This document shows, piece by piece, positions 21,801 to 32,890 of a stretch of 64,000 bases of DNA. Location of the stretch: the NCBI GenBank assembly GCA_031769625.1, contig JAUIMM010000637.1, positions 855,001 through 919,000 of the forward strand, written 5' to 3'. Made by a program: the position numbers and the translations under genes. Within the stretch, counting starts at the first letter, position 1, and every line of letters begins with the position of its first letter. The DNA comes from Taudactylus pleione. Taxonomy: Eukaryota > Chordata > Amphibia > Anura > Myobatrachidae. The notes beneath the pieces are model-generated. The model saw only the letters and a program-made list of their open reading frames with translations. It was not told the DNA's origin and ran no database searches.

Positions 21801-22029
21801 TTCTAGTTACACCTTTGCATGCAAACACAGAGGCTCTGGATTTAATATGAACTTGCATGAGTCATCAAGTTTGCTCAGACTGTGAGGTGAAAAGGATACT
21901 TTTGTAGCTTTCTCACAGGTTTTTGTCAAACTGCCAATTTCCACTGGAGCCAGCCCCAGAACCTGTGTAATTTAAGAGTGTCCCCATTTTTAGGAATTGT
22001 GTGACAGTGTGTGGCCCTGATGAAGTTCA

Positions 22030-22168
22030 AACCTAGGCAAAAAGCTAATCCTGCTCAAACTACACCATCCTGCCAAATTTGGTGGAGCTAGGTCCAAAAC
22101 TCTGGCCGTGCATAAAGGACAAACAGACGGACAGACAGACACGCTTACTCGCTTATTATATAGATAAA
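22030..22168 (+). repeat. Retroelement-type tail with cagacggacagacagacac
   Basis: gtggagctaggtccaaaactctgg, split over two parts, is followed by aaggacaaacagacggacag and acgcttactcgcttattata. This resembles the 3' end of a vertebrate SINE/LINE that I recall only by style. It has no coding capacity. Confidence 0.4.
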
Positions 22169-22303
22169 AGTAAGGTATTAATGTATGTGTTTCAAGGGGA
22201 TAAAAGGAATATTCATGCGGCACATGTTGATCCTTTGACTGGTTGTTGAAATCGATGTATTAAATTAAATGTTATATCTGTTATATGTAATGGATATACC
22301 ACT

Positions 22304-22432
22304 CTTGGGTGTGCGGTCATGCTCTGATATAAGCGCTCTGATATACGGATGCCTTAATGTACTTTGTGACGCACTAACCTGAAGGCCAAGTGCGCTCAAC
22401 CACCCAAGGTTGAGCGCGACCGCACACCCAAG
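22304..22432. repeat. Double hairpin with exact outer arms
   Basis: cttgggtgtgcggtc at 22304-22318 is the exact reverse complement of 22418-22432. A second hairpin (gcgctcaacc / ggttgagcgc) lies inside at 22393-22416. It resembles a tiny foldback element; no target duplication is clear. Confidence 0.75.
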
Positions 22433-22757
22433 TATATATCTATCTTATAAAATGGTCCCTGTTGTGACAAAATAGTTCTATGTAGAGATAATATAGGGTA
22501 AAACAGATACAGAATAGGAGATTAAGATAGTTCAAAAGAGGCTGTTTTGTTCGAATTTATATTAATGAATAAACATAAATAGTGTAAAAGTGTTGAACAT
22601 TCAGAATAAACTGTTTAAACAGGATATTCTGTATGTAAGAATGGTTCATTTTGGAAAGAAAATGTGTGTTAAACAGTGAGTAGTACTGGCAGGAAAGGGT
22701 TAATGCTTCTTCAGGGCTCACTGTTCGCTGTGCTGGATTCTGAAGTGGCTGCCCAGG

Positions 22758-23195
22758 TTAAGCCAGCTACACACGATACAATTATTGAGGCGATTTGTCA
22801 GCAATCGAGTGATTGGCCTCATCTATTGTATAGTTGTGTATGAATGATCGTTTCAGTGTTTCAGTGACAAAAAGGTTAGTGAACATCCACGAATGCATTC
22901 CTTCCAGTTTTTGATCTGTTGGTCAAGACCGAAAATCTTTTCACAATTTTGAGCAGTGTGTGCGCGCATTCTCTATAATCTGCCCATATTCCTGTCTCTG
23001 TTCTCCTGTCACTAGGTCATCCTCCTTTTGGGCGGACATATGCAAAATCAGTGTGGTGTGGCGGAAAATCGGTAGCTTCTAAGAAAAAATTGCATAATGT
23101 GTAGCACAGATATTGGGGCTTTCAATTTGCCAAAAAATCACCCTATTTGTCGTCCTGATAAAAATTATTAGACAGTGTGTATATATTTAGCTTAA
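22758..23195. mobile_element. MITE-like element with TTAAGC ends
   Basis: ttaagccagctacacac at the left is matched by gtgtgtatatatttagcttaa at the right. The body holds diverged inverted blocks. Related short elements with gctgggtacacac-like ends seem to lie at 17590-18235 and after 57975. No coding capacity. Confidence 0.55.
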
Positions 23196-23326
23196 GTCCT
23201 GTTCAAGTTCTTTGAATAGATCATCATTTGTACCAGTCCATCTCTGGTGAGGATTGGTGTCAGGTCCCCTGAGTTATGAAGTAATTTTGGCATTTCTTGA
23301 ATTTTTTCAGTCACTAATATGAATTA

Positions 23327-26300
23327 AATTGAGGCAGTGATGTGTATTGCTGTCAGTGAGGCAGTGATGTGCTGTTGTCAGCGAGACAGTGATGTGTATT
23401 GCTGTCAGTGAGGCAGTGATGTGTATTGCTGTCAGTGAGGCAGTGATGTGCTGCTGTCAGTGAGGCAGTGATGTGTATTTCTGTCAGTGAGGCAGGGATG
23501 TGCTGCTGTCAGTGAGGCAGTGATGTGTATTTCTGTCAGTGAGGCAGTAATGTGTATTTCTGTCAGTGAGGCAGTGATGTGTATTTCTGTCAGTGAGGCA
23601 GTGATGTGCTGTTGTCAGTGAGGCAGTGATGTGCTGCTGTCAGTGAGGCAGTGATGTGTATTTCTGTCAGTGAGGCAGGGATGTGCTGCTGTCAGTGAGG
23701 CAGTGATGTGCTGTTGTCAGTGTGGCAGTGATGTGCTGCTGTCAGTGAGGCAGTGATGTGTATTTCTGTCAGTGAGGCAGGGATGTGCTGCTGTCAGTGA
23801 GGCAGTGATGTGCTGTTGTCAGTGAGGCAGTGATGTGCTGCTGTCAGTGAGGCAGTGATGTGTATTTCTGTCAGTGAGGCAGGGATGTGCTGCTGTCAGT
23901 GAGGCAGTGATGTGTATTTCTGTCAGTGAGGCAGTAATGTGTATTTCTGTCAGTGAGGCAGTGATGTGTATTTCTGTCAGTGAGGCAGTGATGTGCTGTT
24001 GTCAGTGAGGCAGTGATGTGCTGCTGTCAGTGAGGCAGTGATGTGTATTTCTGTCAGTAAGGCAGTGATGTGCTGCTGTCAGTGAGGCAGTGATGTGTAT
24101 TTCTGTCAGTTAGGCAGTGATGTGTATTTCTGTCAGTGAGGCAGTGATGTGCTGCTGTCAGTGAGGCAGTGATGTGTATTACTGTCAGTGAGGCAGTAAT
24201 GTGTATTACTGTCAGTAAGGCAGTGATGTGCTGCTGTCAGTGAGCCAGTGATGTGTATTACTGTCAGTGAGGCAGTGATGTGTATTTCTGTCAGTGAGGC
24301 AGTGATGTGTATTTCTGTCAGTGAGGCAGTGATGTGCTGCTGTCAGTGAGGCAGTGATGTGCTGCTGTCAGTGAGGCAGTAATGTGTATTTCTGTCAGTG
24401 AGGCAGTAATGTGTATTTCTGTCAGTGAGGCAGTAATGTGTATTTCTGTCAGTGAGGCAGTGATTAGTATTTCTGTCAGTGAGGCAGTAATGTGTATTTC
24501 TGTCAGTGAGGCAGGGATATGATGCTGTCAGTGAGGCAGTGATGTGCTGCTGTCAGTGAGGCAGTGATGTGTATTTCTGTCAGTGAGGCAGTGATGTGTA
24601 TTTCTGTCAGTGAGGCAGTGATGTGTATTTCTGTCAGTGAGGCAGTGATATGCTGCTGTCAGTGAGGCAGTGATGTGTATTGCTGTCAGTGAGGCAGTGA
24701 TGTGTATTTCTGTCAGTGAGGCAGTGATGTGTATTTCTGTCAGTGAGGCAGGGATATGATGCTGTCAGTGAGGCAGTGATGTGTATTACTGTCAGTGAGG
24801 CAGTGATGTGTATTACTGTCAGTGAGGCAGTGATGTGTATTTCTGTCAGTGAGGCAGTGATGTGTATTTCTGTCAGTGAGGCAGTGATGTGTATTTCTGT
24901 CAGTGAGGCAGTGATATGCTGCTGTCAGTGAGGCAGTGATGTGTATTGCTGTCAGTGAGGCAGTGATGTGTATTTGTGTCAGTGAGGCAGTAATGTGTAT
25001 TTCTGTCAGTGAGGCAGTGATGTGTATTTCTGTCAGTGAGGCAGGGATATGATGCTGTCAGTGAGGCAGTGATGTGTATTTCTGTCAGTGAGGCAGTGAT
25101 GTGTATTTCTGTCAGTGAGGCAGGGATATGATGCTGTCAGTGAGACAGTAATGTGTATTTTGTCAGTGAGGCAGTGATGTGTATTATGCTGCTGTCAGTG
25201 AGGCAGTGATGTGTATTGCTGTCAGTGAGGCAGTGATGTGTATTTGTGTCAGTGAGGCAGTAATGTGTATTTCTGTCAGTGAGGCAGTGATGTGTATTTC
25301 TGTCAGTGAGGCAGGGATATGATGCTGTCAGTGAGGCAGTGATGTGTATTTCTGTCAGTGAGGCAGTGATGTGTATTTCTGTCAGTGAGGCAGGGATATG
25401 ATGCTGTCAGTGAGACAGTAATGTGTATTTTGTCAGTGAGGCAGTGATGTGTATTTCTGTCAGTGAGGCAGTGATGTGCTGCTGTCAGTGAGGCAGTGTT
25501 GTGTATTTCTGTCAGTGAGGCAGTGATTAGTATTTCTGTCAGTGAGGCAGTAATGTGTATTTCTGTCAGTGAGGCACGGATATGATGCTGTCAGTGAGGC
25601 AGTGATGTGCTGCTGTCAGTGAGGCAGTGATGTGCTGCTGTCAGTGAGGCAGTGATGTGCATTACTGTCAGTGAGGCAGTGATGTGTATTTCTGTCAGTG
25701 AGGCAGTGATGTGTATTTCTGTCAGTGAGGCAGTGATGTGTATTTCTGTCAGTGAGGCAGTGATATGCTGCTGTCAGTGAGGCAGTGATGTGTATTGCTG
25801 TCAGTGAGGCAGTGATGTGTATTTGTGTCAGTGAGGCAGTGATGTGTATTTCTGTCAGTGAGGCAGTGATGTGTATTTCTGTCAGTGAGGCAGGGATATG
25901 ATGCTGTCAGTGAGGCAGTGATGTGTATTTCTGTCAGTGAGGCAGTGATGTGTATTACTGTCAGTGAGGCAGTGATGTGTATTTCTGTCAGTGAGGCAGG
26001 GATATGATGCTGTCAGTGAGACAGTAATGTGTATTTCTGTCAGTGAGGCAGTGATGTGTATTTCTGTCAGTGAGGCAGTGATGTGCTGCTGTCAGTGAGG
26101 CAGTGTTGTGTATTTCTGTCAGTGAGGCAGTAATGTGTATTTCTGTCAGTGAGGCAGTGATGTGTATTACTGTCAGTGAGGCAGTGATGTGTATTTCTGT
26201 CAGTGAGGCAGGGATATGATGCTGTCAGTGAGACAGTAATGTGTATTTCTGTCAGTGAGGCAGGGATATGTATTACTGTCAGTGAGGCAGGGATGTGCTG

Positions 26301-26722
26301 CTGTCAGTGAGGCAGTGATGTGCTGCTGTCAGTGAGGCAGTGATGTGTATTTCTGTCAGTGAGGCAGTAATGTGTATTTCTGTCAGTGAGGCAGTGATGT
26401 GTATTACTGTCAGTGAGGCAGTGATGTGTATTTCTGTCAGTGAGGTAGGGATATGCTGTCAGTGAGGCAGTGAGGTGCTGCTGTCAGTGAGGCAGTGATG
26501 TGTATTTCTGTCAGTGAGGTAGGGATATGATGCTGTCAGTGAGGCAGTGATGTGTATTTCTCTCAGTGAGGCAGTGATGTGTATGTCTGTCAGTGAGGCA
26601 GTGATGTGTATGTCTGTCAGTGAGGCAGTGATGTGTATTACTGTCAGTGAGGCAGTGATGTGTATTTCTGTCAGTGAGGCAGGGATATGATGCTGTCAGT
26701 GAAGCAGTGATGTGCTGCTTGT
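23327..26722 (+). repeat. 3.4-kb minisatellite, 25/27-bp units
   Basis: About 130 units of gtcagtgaggcagtgatgtg followed by tatttct (27 bp), ctgct (25 bp), or a ggcagggatatgatgct variant. Variants are interspersed. A block at about 24971-25182 recurs at 25241-25453, a 270-bp shift, sharing the same 2-bp deletion (tattttgtcag at 25157 and 25427). Open frames across it (for example 24743-24931) reflect the period only. The right end abuts the foldback element at 26734. Confidence 0.95.
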
Positions 26723-26733
26723 CTGTGAACAGT

Positions 26734-27150
26734 GGGCCTGATTCAGCAAGGAACGCAGTTTTGTATACGCACGCAATCGGACAATTAATTTGCACTGCGC
26801 ATGCTTATGCATTGCAGCTCGCTTGCACAAGCCAGACACTGTGGTCAGAACTGCGTACGCAGAGGCTATGCAGATGAACAACAGAGTGATAGATAGGAAG
26901 TGCTGTTTGTGGGTGGTGACGTGGAGGTGGCCGTTCAAACGCAGGCGTGCCAGTGCATTTCAACGGCGTTGCATGGGAGTGCATAAATTATCCACTGTGA
27001 TACCAGACGCCTCCTGAGTACTCATAGCGTTCGCAGAAGTAAGCAATTGTTGAATGAGGTCTGGCCTTCATTAACTCTATGTCTGGGTTCGATGTTACCG
27101 ATTGTTTGCATTGGATGCGTAAACATATAACAGGAGCAAACCGATAAACA
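26734..27150. mobile_element. Truncated Harbinger-like foldback element
   Basis: It starts gggcctgattcagcaaggaacgc, split over its first 24 bases, with AGT before it. It matches the first half of 43971-44527. The right end is lost near 27150. Confidence 0.7.
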
Positions 27151-27650
27151 CAATACAATCTCCTTATGGATTGTGAATCATTGTATATCAATAGTTATAA
27201 TACAGATATATATAGAGTACCAAAAGGCAATTTCTACACATTAATCATATTATTATATAATAGAAATGTTGGTTACATCAAATGTCAGCCTTAATTACAG
27301 CAGTAAGAAAAACAAATAAAGAAGTCAAAAAGAAGGAAAGAGAAAATGAAGAAGTGTAAAGAAGTTACAGAGAGAAATAGAAAAAGAGAGTAAAGAATAA
27401 GTCTCTCGTGCCCGGATCAAGATTCCATCACCACTTATCCAGTAAAAGTAATGGGGGGATCTTGGAGTAACAATCCTGTTTCATACCATAATATTGACTT
27501 AAAGCAGTATTGTATTTGCTTCTTCTGGGCATCATTTAGGGTGTCAATAAAACTTTCCCAAACAGAAAAGTGTTCCGTTTTTTTAGTTTTGTGAAGGGAT
27601 TATTCAACCCGGTCCATTCTAAAGACAAAAAATTATTTGTCTTTAAACAT
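27151..27650. other. No gene seen
   Basis: AT-rich sequence with an A/G-rich tract at about 27300-27395. No recognisable repeat ends. Confidence 0.5.
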
Positions 27651-27652
27651 AG

Positions 27653-27792
27653 AGGGGTTTATTTACTAAGCAGTGTTAGGAGACAGAGTGAAAAGTGATA
27701 AGGTGCCAGCCAATCAGCTCCCAACTGTCATCTCACAGGCTGTGTTTGAAAAATGACAGTTGGGAGCTGATTGGCTGGCACCTTATCACTTA
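27653..27792. repeat. Foldback element remnant (tttatttactaagc family)
   Basis: aagtgataaggtgccagcca at 27692 onward, continuing atcagctcccaactgtca, is exactly matched in inverted form ending near 27792. A diverged copy with the same start lies at 34649-34760. The right terminus is replaced by Ngaro repeat B2. Confidence 0.8.
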
Positions 27793-28049
27793 AACCTCCC
27801 ATCGTCTGAGGATTGAGCCGCGTGTGAATCATTGACAATAAAACATACTCAATTGCAATAAAGACACAGAGACTTGTATTTGGCAGAATTGTTAGCTATT
27901 TTATTTAAATAACAGATAATGAATTAGTTACTAATTTAATTAAATTTATTTAAATATGGTGGCAAAGAAAGAATGGCTAACAACAGCCCAAGCCTAACAC
28001 TATAAACACTCCAACCACAACACATGCACTCAAGCCTTCTACCTTGACT

Positions 28050-29015
28050 CAGGGCCGGATTTACCGCTTGGCAACCTAGGCGCCCGCCTAGGGCCCGGCG
28101 GGTTCCATGGAGCCCGCGGATGGGCCCCCGAAATCCTGCCCTGATCATCTGGCAAGCTCAGTTGCGGTGCCCGCTGCAATGAAGGTGGCCACACAGCAGC
28201 ATTGACAGCGGCCGGCAATAACAAAGAAGTAGGGGGCGGTCCAGCGCGCCTCTTCTCCTCCCCTATAGTCTCTCCTCCCCTCCTCCTACCTCATACTCTC
28301 TGTGGTGGGGCAGCCGGTGATATCTGAGGGGGCTTTACAGGCCGGGGGCTGCGTGGTCTGAGCGGGCTTAGGTGGTTCCTGAGTGGCGGGCTTCGTCTCC
28401 GGTGCAGGCTGCTGCGGTTTGTGCTGCTGGTGCCAGCCGGCCTGCGATTCGAGTCCATGTATGCCCTCTGGCTGTGATAGTTGGACTTGCGGTCCATTTC
28501 TCGCCCCCCACTGCCCCACATGTAAATATTCAGTCCCATTCCTCCGCCTGCCCTAGTGACCGTCCCAGGCGTGAAAACCAGAGGAGAGGAGCGCTACAGC
28601 CTACAGTCAGACTGCGTGACAGGTCAGTTGTCAGTTCTTCCCTCACAGGTAACTCCTGCTGGGCGTTTTTTTCTTCCATCTCTCCCTCTCTCCCTCTCTG
28701 TTACCCACTGCTTCTCCTTGTCATCCACTGCCCCTCACCCTCTTTCTTTCACCTATTCTCAGTCACCCTTACTCTGTCACTCACTGCTTCGTTACACTCT
28801 CCCTGTCCCCCTCTCTCCATCACCCTCTGCCTCTCTGTTACTCTCCCCCCATCACCCTCTCCCAGTCACCCTCTACCTCCCCTTGTCACCCACCGCTGTG
28901 GGGCATATTGTGAAATTATATATATATATAATCCTTCATTTCCACAAGGTTTCCACAGAGCCTAACAAAGGGTGGGCCCCAAACCGGTTTCTTGCCTAGG
29001 GCCCCATGATGTCTA
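28050..29015. mobile_element. Element inserted in Ngaro repeat B2
   Basis: Starting cagggccggatttac at 28050, this segment is absent from the homologous repeat B1. Inside are gcctagggcccggcggg and CT-rich runs (28670-28880), then (ta)n at 28915-28935. The right end near taaatcccccgg is imprecise and about 28 bp of B2 are lost. A hAT-type start is likely, but no right target copy remains. Confidence 0.65.
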
Positions 29016-29813
29016 AATCCCCCGGCAGGGTGGTCCAGCAGACTTTAACAGTCAACGAAGGTGAGCGAAACAAAAAGTAAACCAATATTCACAGTGCTAA
29101 TAGGTAACCTGCCGTTCTTTCCTGCCTAAAATAGCCAACGAAGAAATCACCAAACCCAAATCAAAGAGAGCACATAAAATTAAATTTAGGGAGGGAGGGT
29201 GGGAAGACAGGAACAAAAGAGGCTGACTCTGCCTCCAACAAACTCTGATATCCCTGCTAAAAACTACAATCCTAAAAACCCATAGGCCCTAATTATCACA
29301 TGATTCCCCACACTGGTCCGCCCCCAGCCTAGGAGGTTTAACCCTCTCCATTCCTATACAGTCATTTTGTTTATCTAAACCTCCCATCGTCTGAGAATTG
29401 ACCCGCATGTGAATCATTGACAATAAAACATACTCAATTAAAATAAAGACACAGAGACTTGTATTTGGCAGAATTTGTTAGCTATTTTATTTAAATAACA
29501 AATAACGAATTAGTTACTAAATTAATTAAATTAATTTAAATATGGTGGCAAAGAAAGAATGGCTAACAACAGCCCAAGCCTAACACTATAAACACTCCAA
29601 CCACAACACATACACTCAAGCCTTCTACCTTGACTACCCACCCGGTAAGGTGATGCTGCTGCCCCCGGCAGGGTGGCCCAGCAGACTTTAACAGTCAACG
29701 AAGGTGAGCGAAACAAAAAGTAAACCAATGTTCACAGTGCTAATAGGTAACCTGCCGTTCTTTTCCTGCCAAAAACAAAAAGCTAAAAGAAACCTTGCAC
29801 TGCCACCATAGAG

Positions 29814-30203
29814 CTAACGCACAGAAACCACAACCTCAAACAGATCCTTAAGAAAAAGAACCAAACCTTCCTTAGCTAAGTGTACCCCGTCAGACTGAAA
29901 AAGGTAAGTATGCCTGAATTTAATCCTAGGATGTCTGACCACCGCCCCGCCATTTCTCAACACAAATTTTGAAACAGCCAAGTTCACCTTTTTCCGGGCT
30001 TCATCTATGGCTCTGCCGTCAAACACACCACGCCAAAACAATCTAGGGACCATCAAAGACCAGACTATTTTGCAAGATGGCCAAGCCATCATAATCTGAC
30101 CCAAATCTTCCACCACCGCATGCCTTAATTCCAGAGATGTCCTTTTGCCCAGATCATTCCCGCCTAGATATATCACCAAGACTCTTGGTAAGCCATACCG
30201 CTG
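29814..30203 (-). pseudogene. Ngaro SGNH hydrolase fragment
   Basis: VLVIYLGGNDLGKR near the start carries the GGND block (conserved Gly and Asn) of SGNH hydrolases. IVWSLMVPRLFWRG, KKVNLAVSKFV and finally LFQSDGVHLAKEGL follow, the last with the Asp-x-x-His catalytic pair. The first block carrying the catalytic Ser would lie upstream and is lost at the inversion breakpoint near 30203. In Ngaro elements the enzyme's role is unknown; related enzymes cleave esters. The frame is open for about 120 residues, so the decay is not old. Confidence 0.75.
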
Positions 30204-30590
30204 AAGTTTGGATTTCCTTTCTGGCGGATTTTAATGGGGTCAGGATCTGGTTATCCCCTCTTGTGGACAATGTGGATTTGCAGCTTTTTACTGACGCAGC
30301 AGGATCTTCGGGGTTTGGTTGCTACCTGACGGGATCATGGTGCGTTGCAACTTGGCCGGAGGAGTGGGTTCTTACAGGTTTGACAAGAGATATGCTGCTC
30401 TTGGAGTTGCTCCCAATAATGGTGGCCTTGGGGGTCTGGGGCGAGCGCATCTGCAATCGCAGCATTTTGTTCAGATGTGACAATCTGGGCGTGGTGCATG
30501 CGATAAATGGTCAGAGATCACAGTCTTTGCTGGTTTTGCGTGTGCTAGCGCAGCTGGTGCTTGCCTACTTCCAGATCTCTTTTTATTTCT
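30204..30590 (+). pseudogene. Ngaro RNase H, inverted segment
   Basis: The plus-strand frame contains NVDLQLFTDAAGSSGFGCYL, then WCVATWPEEWVLTGLTRDML, LLELLPIMVALGVWG, and ILFRCDNLGVVHAINGQRS. These are the RNase H core of tyrosine-recombinase retroelements (Asp in FTDAAG, Glu in LLEL, Asp in RCDN). Its orientation is opposite to the gag and hydrolase pieces on each side, so an internal inversion has taken place. Junctions are near 30204 and 30590. Confidence 0.8.
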
Positions 30591-30599
30591 TATGATAAA

Positions 30600-31607
30600 C
30601 GGATCAAATGGTGAGGTTTGGAAACCCCCGCTGTGGCCCTCTCTAGCTTTCAGCAAAATACCCATTGGTATAACTCTACAGGCAAAGTACCTGTTGGGCA
30701 GACAACCGGAAGCAATTAGAGGCGGGGTGCGATCCATTACAACGCAAGCAAAGGTGTCGAAAACGACAACGTTGACCCCCCTGGGGACAGGTGGCATTAT
30801 TAAAGGCAAAACATTTACCTTTAAAAGGTGTCTGCGCGGAAAGCCGCCCGGGGCCGTCTGCCGGCGCCCCGGGGAGGGATCAGAAGTTGGGCGCCATGCA
30901 CCAGACCCCCCCTTATTAGTATCCCCGCCTACCCGATACTCCTCCGCTCCACCTTTAGGTGGTTGTGTGACGTTAAGCCACACTTCCACATCCTTGCACT
31001 CGAAATCTAAGCATTTGGTTCCATCCTGCTTGCGCCTAAACTCTTCATCATAGGCCCTCCAGGTGTTGCCCCTGGATTTACGCTGCATCCCGTGAATCAG
31101 GTGGATATACCGTATTACGTTTAGGTGCTCCCCTGGGGCGGTCTTTCAAGTAGCATGCTGCAAATACGCAAAACCCAGCAAGCCAGTTATCATAAGAGCG
31201 AAAAGCTTCCACCCCCACCCCGCCTTTAAGTTTAGCTTCTATAAAATATTTTTTGGCTTGCTCAGTTAAGATAAAAATGTCCACATAATCGCCCTTCTTG
31301 ATTTTCTTCTTGCAACAATCGCGCAAACCCCGCAATACTGCTGTATTGTCGCAATGCACTACACCTGGTTGATGCTGACGCTTCATGGACTTCCGCGAAC
31401 TACTCCCCTGACGCCGCCACTTGGCCCGCTTATCAGCCTCCCTGCTATTTAGCAGCCCTCTTCCGCGCCTTTGTCGCACTGCTGGCAGAAGAAGCCAAAG
31501 AGGAAGAGGACGACGACAAATCCGAGACAGAGGAAGAAGAGGAGACAGAATCAGCGAAATCATCATCTTCTGAGGTCTCACCAGACGACCCAGACTGCTC
31601 ACCCCCC
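30600..31607 (-). pseudogene. Ngaro gag-like ORF1, broken
   Basis: Two overlapping minus-strand frames. 31607-31078 has CDNTAVLRGLRDCCKKKIKK, GDYVDIFILTEQAKKYF and FRSYDNWLAGFCVFAACYL. 31088-30600 has TWRAYDEEFRRKQDG and DVEVWLNVTQPP. The placement before RT/RNase H and the arrangement suit a Ngaro gag-like ORF1. I recognise the family by context more than by motif. The upstream basic, Arg-rich stretch reads straight on from the Tc1 fragment in frame, but that is a fusion artefact. Confidence 0.6.
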
Positions 31608-32336
31608 ATATCTTAGTTTTGTCACTCCATATCACTTGTTTCCACTGACCTTCTGTCCATGCAATGTGTTCTTTTGCCCACTGTATTCATTTCTGCTCCT
31701 GCTTTTTATTCAGCAATGGCTTTTTTCGGGGAATCCTACCTTTTAGGCCAACCTCCGTTAGTCTTCTCCGTACTGTTCTTGCACTGACAAAAACACCAGT
31801 TGCACTCAGCTCACTGCTAATGGCCTCAGATGACATCCATCTGTCCCTGACGCAAATTCGTTTTATTCTCCTATCAACAGCTGTTGTGCACGTTTTCCGG
31901 CCTTTTCCTTCTTTGTTTTGTATAGATTGTGTTACCTGATAGCGTAAACAAAACTTTCGTACTCCTGATGTTGTCACATTCCCACCAACTTCTCTCGCAA
32001 CTGCTGCATACGAAAGACCATTTTCACATAACACCACAATCCTGGATCACGTCGCTGTGCTGCTGTTTTGAAAAATAAAGGATACCCAACAAAATACTGC
32101 TAGGACAGTAACATCATAAGTACACAGGGATTTTCACCCTAAGTGTTGATTTCACTGCATAACTTCCTTTGTAATGCAAATATTTGACCTCTGTTTATTG
32201 TGAATTCAGCATTAAATTTCCTTTCATTTGATATATGAATCATTGCACTGTGTGAAGTGTAATAGTTTTTATAAGCATTCGAAGTTGAAAAACATTCAAA
32301 TTTCAAAAAGTGTCCGCAATTTTGGCCACCACTGTA
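31608..32336 (-). mobile_element. 5' half of a Tc1/mariner element
   Basis: The terminus on the minus strand is tacagtggtggccaaaattg (end near 32336). The transposase follows from 32037: SYAAVAREVGGNVTTSGVRK (first helix-turn-helix), RRIKRICVRDRWMSSEAISS (second helix-turn-helix), then RTVRRRLTEVGLKGRIPRKK. A frameshift near 31690 precedes VIWSDKTKI, which holds the first catalytic Asp. There the element stops and Ngaro sequence begins. The other half is absent. Confidence 0.85.
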
Positions 32337-32395
32337 TATATACACACACACATATACACATATATATGTCACACATACAAAACACACACACACTT
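32337..32395. repeat. (CA)n/(TA)n microsatellite
   Basis: Runs of acacac and atatat directly beside the Tc1 terminus. Confidence 0.85.
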
Positions 32396-32444
32396 ACCAT
32401 GCAGCAGTTTGGAGATGGAGACGAGACCAGGCACCATGTCAACA

Positions 32445-32890
32445 AGCTCCCCCGCCGCGATTCGCGGGGAAATTTAGAGGGGGCGGAGCCAAATGGTGCA
32501 ATTCTAATTCTATTGCATCATTTTGGCTCCGCCTCCTCCCCAGTTACCCGCAATCGGTGCATTTTGCCGTGAGGGGCGGGGCTTCATAACATGGTGGTGC
32601 TTAGTCTCCCCTCTGTCAGGGGGGTTTCTGGGTACTCAGAAACCCCCCCTGCGTGCGCTACTGATGTCAACATCGGGAGGGGGTTGTCAAGTACAGGTGA
32701 GGGTATGTCACATTTAGACATCTGCAGAAATTTGACTCAATTCAGGTTAGTTAGAAATTGTGATTCTAAGGTATCATTTGCATAGCGGTTTCTACTCAGG
32801 ATCCAATCCTTAATATACCTGCAAATTGCAGCATGATTAAGTATGTTTGGAAATTAATCCCACCTTCCTCCCTAGTTCTTTGAAGGATTT
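32445..32890. repeat. MITE-like GC-rich repeat, then unassigned sequence
   Basis: 32445-32600 contains ccgcgattcgcgg, gggcggagccaaatg / cattttggctccgcc and a ccgtgaggggcgggg end. A diverged copy lies at 34818-34985. From 32600 to 32890 I see no further feature except a ggggggtttctgggtactc / agaaaccccccc hairpin. Confidence 0.6.

Larger units (their letters stand above)
27797..31607 (-). mobile_element. Ngaro-type tyrosine-recombinase retrotransposon, rearranged
   Basis: Minus-strand order: gag-like protein (31607-30600), an inverted RT/RNase H piece (30590-30204, plus strand), SGNH hydrolase (30203-29814), then repeats B1 (29766-29381), A2 (29380-29128) and B2 (29127-29018 plus 28049-27797, interrupted by another element). 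Repeats in the form B1-A2-B2 after the genes are the split direct repeats of Ngaro elements. An SGNH hydrolase is a known Ngaro accessory gene. RT proper and the tyrosine recombinase are absent. A1 is missing because the 5' side is fused to a Tc1 fragment at 31608. Confidence 0.78.

Noticed and set aside
24743..24931. Frame with SEAVMCI repeats in the large minisatellite
   Set aside because: It is a by-product of 27-bp units, broken wherever 25-bp units occur.
23327..26722. CRISPR-like regular repeats
   Set aside because: There are no unique spacers; units are contiguous variants of one sequence, and the context is eukaryotic.
29814..30179. Host esterase gene
   Set aside because: The SGNH-type frame sits between Ngaro split repeats and a Ngaro RNase H piece and lacks its first catalytic block; a retroelement origin explains it better.
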